Source: Numida meleagris (taxonomy: Eukaryota; Chordata; Aves; Galliformes; Numididae). From it: a stretch of DNA of 64,000 nt. The notes beneath the pieces are model-generated. The model did not search any database, was not told the origin of the DNA, and was given only the letters and a program-made list of their open reading frames with translations. Positions 50,861-64,000 of the stretch are shown piece after piece. A program made the position numbers and the translations under genes. The DNA lies in NCBI RefSeq assembly GCF_002078875.1, contig NC_034409.1:103263226-103327225 (forward strand). The letters are read 5' to 3'. Positions within the stretch are counted from its first letter, which is position 1. Every line of letters begins with the position of its first letter.

Positions 50861-51900
50861 TCTCTGCTGAAAGAGGCGGCACCGGCACCCTAGGCACAAA
50901 CTTAAAAGCAACCCTCAGAACAAACTTCTCCTAAAATCTGCCTGGCACAACAGGGTGGACAGCCGGCTTTTAGAGAGATGAAGGCAAAACACAGCAGTTG
51001 CTGTGTTCATTGCAACTGAATTGCTCCATCCCACATCTAGTGCAAATAAAAATTTTAATTACCACTGTTGGGTTTTTTTTTAATCATCATTGTAATAATT
51101 GTGGAAAGAGTGGCTTTTCCACCTGGCAGCTTTACATGCTCCCAGCACAAGGCTGACTTTAAGTGCCGAGAATCAGGTCTCTTCTACTCCATTTAAAACC
51201 AAGTCGCTTTAAAAGGAACACAAAAGTCATTCCGTATGCTGACTCATCCATTACGGCAACTTCAGTATTTAAACTGCTGACACTCCTCTTCATGGTGAGC
51301 CAAAATGGATTCCATCCGAGCCGGACTTATTGGAATCTGGCTTCTATTTACGCTCGTGCAACAAATCCAACTTACAATTAATGCTTTTTGCATCGGTCAC
51401 TGGATTCGTTTGAACAGCAATTCAGATCCAATTCCTGTGCAACGTAGTGAGAATTAAAATCTGATCTTTTTCAGGCTACTGTGCCAAAGGACATTTAAAC
51501 AAGGAGGGATAAAGGTCAAACTAAAGGGCGCAGCCAGACTTTTACTTCCACTTTGTCCTTACAGTGTTTTACTTACGCATCAGTTTCATGTTACAAAGAG
51601 ATAACAGCGCTGTAGAAACAATTAAATTATACACCGAGAAGTTAAGCGTGAATCTTGATTTAAGCAGAAGGAAAATGAGCTGAAATAGGGTGACTGAATT
51701 CACTTGTTCCTTAGCAGCATTCACAAAGAAGTCAATTAATTACCCTCAAGTGAACATCAGCCACCCCAGTTCCTCTCACCTGGTCTAACAGCCGGGTGGA
51801 TTTTACATTTTCAGTGAATCTGAAATTTCTCTAACGCTACAGGCTGAGTTACAAAGTGCATTCAAAAACTTGACAAGGCAGGTGGTGAGCTAATACGATC
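50861..51900. other. Region between the TMEM50B promoter and the DNAJC28 coding end
   Basis: The right part should contain the DNAJC28 3' UTR (minus strand). I could not identify a convincing minus-strand AATAAA. No repeat or other gene is seen. Confidence 0.5.
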
Positions 51901-53022
51901 CTATTTCAATGTAGGATTTAACCACTTCAGTAGAGAAGACTTCCACCCAAACCTTCTCACATCTTCCCTTTCATTTTCCTTTGCGTCTGAACCAGAAGCC
52001 TCTGTGTTTTCCACTGAAGCTTCGTAAGCCTTCTGTGCTCGGACGATTTCCTTGTCTGCACTGAAGTGCACCATCTGCCTGCTCAGAATAGGAACAACTA
52101 AATTGAAGCTGTCGATTCTTTTGTTTAATTTCCTGATATCTTCTCCGAATTGCTCACAGATGTGATCCCACTGCTTTTGCCTACGCGGCGTCATTGGCTC
52201 GCCGAGCTTCCTTCTGGATACCACTATACTCTTTCTTAATCGTTCGATCGTCTCCCGGATTTCCTTCTGCAGGAGGATCCACTCCGGCTGGTACCCGTTG
52301 TCGATGAGAATTCTGTTCAGGTTGTGCGTCATAGGATCGATATGCGGACAGTCGGAAAACTTCTGCAAAGGTTTTCCTTTCCCGCTGAGGTTGTCAAAAT
52401 CTCCTTTTGCCATTGACTCCTGGATGAGGTCCTCGACCAACCGTTCAACTGCCTGAGTGATCTTCACCTTTTTGCTCTGTCTCACATCTTTGGCCCTCAT
52501 AAGGTCTGCCGCAACATACTGGCTTTCGAGCTTCCGCGTTCGGTACGCCAACACTTGCTCACTAGCACGGTCTACTCTAAACTGCATGTACTGCTTTTCT
52601 CTTTGGCTTGGCGTTCCATAACCAACGCCTTCGAAACTCAAGTAGTGCCTGTGCTGTGGCGCGTTTGATTTGAGCCTGTCTTCCTCCTCCTCTTCCTTAT
52701 TCTCACTTGATTTCTTTTTGTTCGCCACATCGTCAAGTACAACTCGGTACGCCTCTTCTACTTTCACAAATGCTGCCGAATCTGCTGTGGTGGAACCGCT
52801 GTCTGGATGGTATTTTTTGGCAAGACTTCGATACGAATTTCTGATATCATCGAGTGAACACCCTTCCTCAAGCTCGAGAATTTTGTAAGAGTCCTTGACA
52901 TTCCTTTTAGGTTTGTAGCCCGACAACATTCTATTGCCGCAGATATAGGAAAACAGCTTCAGGCTTCTTGGAATCATCGCTTGAGGTACCATTAAATGAT
53001 GTCCTATGGTGTTAGCCAGCAT
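51901..53022 (-). CDS. DNAJC28: DnaJ homolog subfamily C member 28 (single coding exon)
   Basis: J-domain co-chaperone family member with a DUF1992 domain, thought to act in Golgi or mitochondrial contexts; its client is not known from sequence. An intact 373-codon frame (human about 388). The N-terminal 35 residues are basic and hydrophobic, possibly a targeting signal. The J domain is at about residues 42-100, with the HPD triad at 72-74 ([10 protein letters not shown]). A poly-glutamate patch lies near 110-114, then [23 protein letters not shown]1992 lies at about 188-255, with [20 protein letters not shown] and [11 protein letters not shown], and the rest is a charged coiled-coil-like C-terminus. 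The first ATG is used. A minus-strand acceptor (GTTTGTAG before 53075) just upstream shows a separate 5' UTR exon, probably in the CpG island at 54930-55400 shared with GART. Confidence 0.96.
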   Translation of the reverse strand: MLANTIGHHLMVPQAMIPRSLKLFSYICGNRMLSGYKPKRNVKDSYKILELEEGCSLDDIRNSYRSLAKKYHPDSGSTTADSAAFVKVEEAYRVVLDDVANKKKSSENKEEEEEDRLKSNAPQHRHYLSFEGVGYGTPSQREKQYMQFRVDRASEQVLAYRTRKLESQYVAADLMRAKDVRQSKKVKITQAVERLVEDLIQESMAKGDFDNLSGKGKPLQKFSDCPHIDPMTHNLNRILIDNGYQPEWILLQKEIRETIERLRKSIVVSRRKLGEPMTPRRQKQWDHICEQFGEDIRKLNKRIDSFNLVVPILSRQMVHFSADKEIVRAQKAYEASVENTEASGSDAKENEREDVRRFGWKSSLLKWLNPTLK

Positions 53023-53075
53023 CGTATAAAACCAGTTTCTATTTCTTCAGATGCGGCTACATTATAAACAGTGAC
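53023..53075 (-). other. DNAJC28: DNAJC28 5' UTR segment of the coding exon
   Basis: Minus-strand acceptor GTGTTTGTAG ends at 53076 after a T-rich tract (the plus-strand A run near 53088-53098). The first 53 exon bases are untranslated. Confidence 0.6.
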
Positions 53076-54930
53076 CTACAAACACATTAAAAAAAAAAAT
53101 CATATTAAGTATGTTTACGTGAACTTACACAGTTTGTTCAGGTCTCATCTTGTTATATCATCTGAATCAAAGAAATCCCTACAAAAAATTCTGAACAGTA
53201 TACAATGTTCTTTCTTCTGCAGACTAACAGTGAACTCTGAATTTCTTGTTAATTACTACCGAAGTAGTAGTATTACAATGTAAATGAAAATTAATTCACA
53301 ATACAGCTTTCTCCTGCCATAGCAACACCAGCATAGGTCTGTTTTGCACATCTTGCTTCCCAAAAAGTCAAAGCTTTACTGTCTTTCTGCAAACTCAGTG
53401 CAACGTAAACTGGAAATATGCTTTCAAGTTGAGCAATAACTGCTGGAGCAAATATCTCCCCTTTCCTCTACACAGTTTCACTCAGCCATCAACTGGATTT
53501 TCTGTTCCCATATATGAATGCCTCAAGACCTACTACCGAGTACATTCGTAAAGGATTTCATTAAACTACTCTCTTGAGGTTTTTACAGTAATAAACTCAG
53601 TAGCATTCACTTAAACTACTGTATCCCAGCAGGGCTCCCACGTCCTAGTGGCCCATCTCCTCTATTTGTGCTATGTGAAGCTGTTTGGCTGGAGCTCAGA
53701 AAAGATCAGTAAGTAAACAAATACCTCATTCTGTCAGGAACCGCAGTGTTTCTGAACAATTCTGAGAAACACTTCTAGCAAACGACAATATAAGTCTTCA
53801 GATAAAAGTCAAAAGTAGAATGATTTACAAAGTGTATACAGAAATCAGCTAACTACTTGTTATTAATGAATGTTCTAAGAAAAATGCCACATCTACAGTC
53901 TGTGCTAAAAAGAGACTCCTTTTACAGATTCATCACTTATTGCAACAAATCCCCTACTAACTTCTTTGCCAAAGAAGAAACTAGACCAAACCAAGTTTAG
54001 TTTGAGTTAATTAATACTGCTTATATGTTCTGAGTATGACAGACTTTCTTTCCACGTCCTTTCCTCACTAACCCTTGTGAAAGGGGAAGGAAGGGAAAGG
54101 AGATGTGTACGACACTAGATGAAATACTGCATCTATCTTGAATGTTTCCAATTGGTTTTCTGTTTTTTATAATCACAGAATCATTAAGGTTGGAAAAGAT
54201 CACTAAGATCACCTAGTCCAGCCACCAGCCCACCCCCACCGTAACCACTGACCACGTCCCTCAGTGCCACATCCACACGGCTCTTGAACACCTCCAGGAA
54301 TGGTGACTCCACCACCTCCCTGGGCAGCCTGTGCCACTGCCTCACTGCTCCTTCTGAGTAGAAATTGTTCCTAATACTCAACCTGAACCTCCCCAGGCAC
54401 AACTTGAGGCCATTCCCTCTCATCCTATCACTGTTACCTGGGAGAAGAGGCTGACCCCCATCTCGCCACAGCCTCCTTTCAGGTGGCAGTACAGAGTGAT
54501 GAGGTCTCCCCTGAGCCTCCTCTTCTCCAGATGGAACAACCCCAGCTCCCTCAGCCACTCCCCATCAGACTTGTGCTCCAGACCCCACACAGCTTCATTG
54601 CCCTTCTCTGAACATGCTCCAGGGCCTCAATGTCTTTCTTGCAGTGAGGAGCCCAAAACTGAACACAGTCCTGGAGGTGCAGGCTCAGCAGTGCCAAGTA
54701 CAGAGGGACGATCAGCTCCCTGGATTTGTTGCATAACATGCCATATAGATTACTGCTTTTTCTCCTACTAGGTGGTTGGTAAAGATAATTTTGTTCCCTT
54801 TGTTCATAAAACCAACATACCTACCACTTAAATGGAGTCATCAATGAATACACTCTTGAAATTCAACATCCTGATAGGAAGCTGAGTTTCTCCTAAATCC
54901 ATGGATTTGATTTCAACGTTCTTATCCTTA
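53076..54930 (-). other. DNAJC28: DNAJC28 intron 1 (probable)
   Basis: AT-rich non-coding sequence with a CR1 at 54173-54740. No other gene is supported. Confidence 0.5.
54173..54740 (-). repeat. CR1 LINE, long fragment, reverse
   Basis: Reverse CR1 with intact 3' tail at 54173 ('aatcacagaatcattaaggttgg') and reaching 'ccagggcctcaatgtctttcttgc' and 'gtacagagggacgatcagctccct' near 54700, upstream of the segment most copies keep. Confidence 0.92.
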
Positions 54931-55403
54931 AAAAACGGAGACTTACACCCCAGAGCCCGCTCCAACTACCCGGGGCTGGCTGCGGGGACAGGGCCGGGAC
55001 GCCCACGCCGGGGTGAGGCCTAACCCCGCCGCTCCGGCTCCCAACGGCCGGCCCCCCACAGGTCGCGGGGACGCGCTGGCACTCACGAAGGGAGCCCCCC
55101 CACGCTTCAACGGGGGTTACGTAGGGCGGGAGAGACACCCCTCCGCGCGACGCCACCTCACCTGCTGCCCGCCGCCTCCCCGCTTCCCTCCCCTGCTCTC
55201 CCCTTCTCTCAAGGGCGACTCCCCTCCACCCGCCGGGGGGAGCCCGAGCGCCGCCGCCCGCTCTGCCGGGAGACACGTGACCTGGCGGCGCGCGACCGGT
55301 GGGGGCACACGCCGCTGGGGGCATGCGCGGTGTGGCTCGGCCGGCGGAAATATGGCGGCCGCAAGGGTGTGCGCTTCCGTTTTCGTGTGTATAGCAGTGG
55401 ACT
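54930..55403. promoter_or_regulatory. CpG island, likely bidirectional promoter of DNAJC28 and GART
   Basis: GC-rich, CpG-dense island between the 5' ends of DNAJC28 (minus) and GART (plus). It contains an E-box CACGTGAC at 55274-55281, an NRF1-like GCATGCGC at 55321-55328 and a YY1-like AATATGGCGGCC at 55349-55360 in plus orientation. YY1 sites of this form usually sit just downstream of the start, so the GART start is inferred near 55330-55350. No TATA box is seen. Confidence 0.65.
55349..55360 (+). promoter_or_regulatory. GART: YY1-like site AATATGGCGGCC
   Basis: Matches the AAnATGGCGGC form found just downstream of many CpG-island starts, in GART orientation. Its ATG is not expected to start a protein. 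Confidence 0.5.
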
Positions 55404-55603
55404 CACCTCCACCGTGCCCACTGACCGCGTCCCTCAGTGCCGCATCCACACGGCTCTTGAACAACACCTCCAGGGACGGTGACTCCACCACCTCCCTGGG
55501 CAGCCTGTGCCACTGCCTCACCGCTCTTTTCGAGAATAAATGGTTCCTAATACCCAACCTGAACCTCTCCCAGTGCAACTTGAGGCCATTCCCCCTTGTC
55601 CTA
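55403..55603 (-). repeat. CR1 fragment, reverse, 3' end missing
   Basis: Reverse CR1 matching 54231-54420 ('ccaccgt..ccactgacc.cgtccctcagtgcc', 'ggtgactccaccacctccctgggcagcct'). It begins directly at the edge of the CpG island without the usual 3' tail. Confidence 0.88.
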
Positions 55604-63797
<8,194 letters not shown>

Positions 63798-64000
63798 GTA
63801 CAGCAGTCTTCCCTGGCCTGCAGTAAAGTTGATTGCACCTGTGGTTAACGCACTGTTAGGGCTCAAACTTGTTTCTGTCATATAAGTTGAATTTCTTCTG
63901 GAGTTGATTGATGCTGTGCTTTTGTAAGAGCAACACAGGGCTCAAACTTCTGTAGGATTTCCTGAGCCTGTGCTCTGAGGAATAGTCTTTTTTTTATCTT

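Noticed and set aside
54184..54558. Minus-strand frame in CR1 (124 codons)
   Set aside because: Translation of a CR1 fragment, not an independent gene.

Overview
The window is avian nuclear DNA, most likely chicken or a close galliform. It carries about sixteen CR1 LINE fragments and a mariner remnant of the Galluhop kind, and its genes are in the conserved order of the class II cytokine receptor cluster: IFNAR1 (+), IFNGR2 (+), TMEM50B (-), DNAJC28 (-), GART (+). All genes were read by eye from splice sites, reading-frame continuity and family motifs. No database search was run. Comparisons with human or E. coli proteins are from general knowledge of those families.

Layout. 1-2590 is intron 1 of IFNAR1; its signal-peptide exon lies upstream of the window. 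2591-14927 holds ten IFNAR1 coding exons: four fibronectin type III subdomains, the transmembrane exon and the cytoplasmic tail. The 3' UTR probably runs to about 16280. 16280-29040 is intergenic, with CR1 copies and no supported gene. 29040-29760 is a CpG island with IFNGR2 exon 1, and the seven IFNGR2 coding exons end at 36915. TMEM50B runs on the minus strand from a CpG island near 50100-50860 to a stop at 40619, with its 3' UTR below that; it converges tail-to-tail with IFNGR2. DNAJC28 is a single coding exon (51901-53022, minus). A third CpG island (54930-55400) probably serves DNAJC28 and GART divergently. GART begins coding at 58727 and leaves the window after its sixth coding exon.

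Function. IFNAR1 and IFNGR2 are the receptor chains for type I interferon (with TYK2) and interferon-gamma (with JAK2). TMEM50B is a small four-helix endomembrane protein. DNAJC28 is a J-domain plus DUF1992 protein. GART is the trifunctional purine synthesis enzyme, and only part of its N-terminal GARS (PurD-like) ATP-grasp domain is present here.

The most striking observation is in GART. The reading frame and splice sites are intact over six coding exons, but most of the conserved ligand-binding motifs of the GARS domain (GPExPL, LExSK, VVKAxGLAAGKGV, FGxAG, QDHKR) carry replacements or a small in-frame deletion, while the surrounding sequence stays close to other vertebrates. As written, this GARS domain looks catalytically compromised. 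It could be a diverged paralogue, a lineage-specific change or altered sequence. Other points of note are a mariner element with a nested CR1, a NAGNAG acceptor in IFNAR1, a direct repeat flanking two TMEM50B exons, and a 3'-truncated CR1 abutting the DNAJC28/GART promoter.
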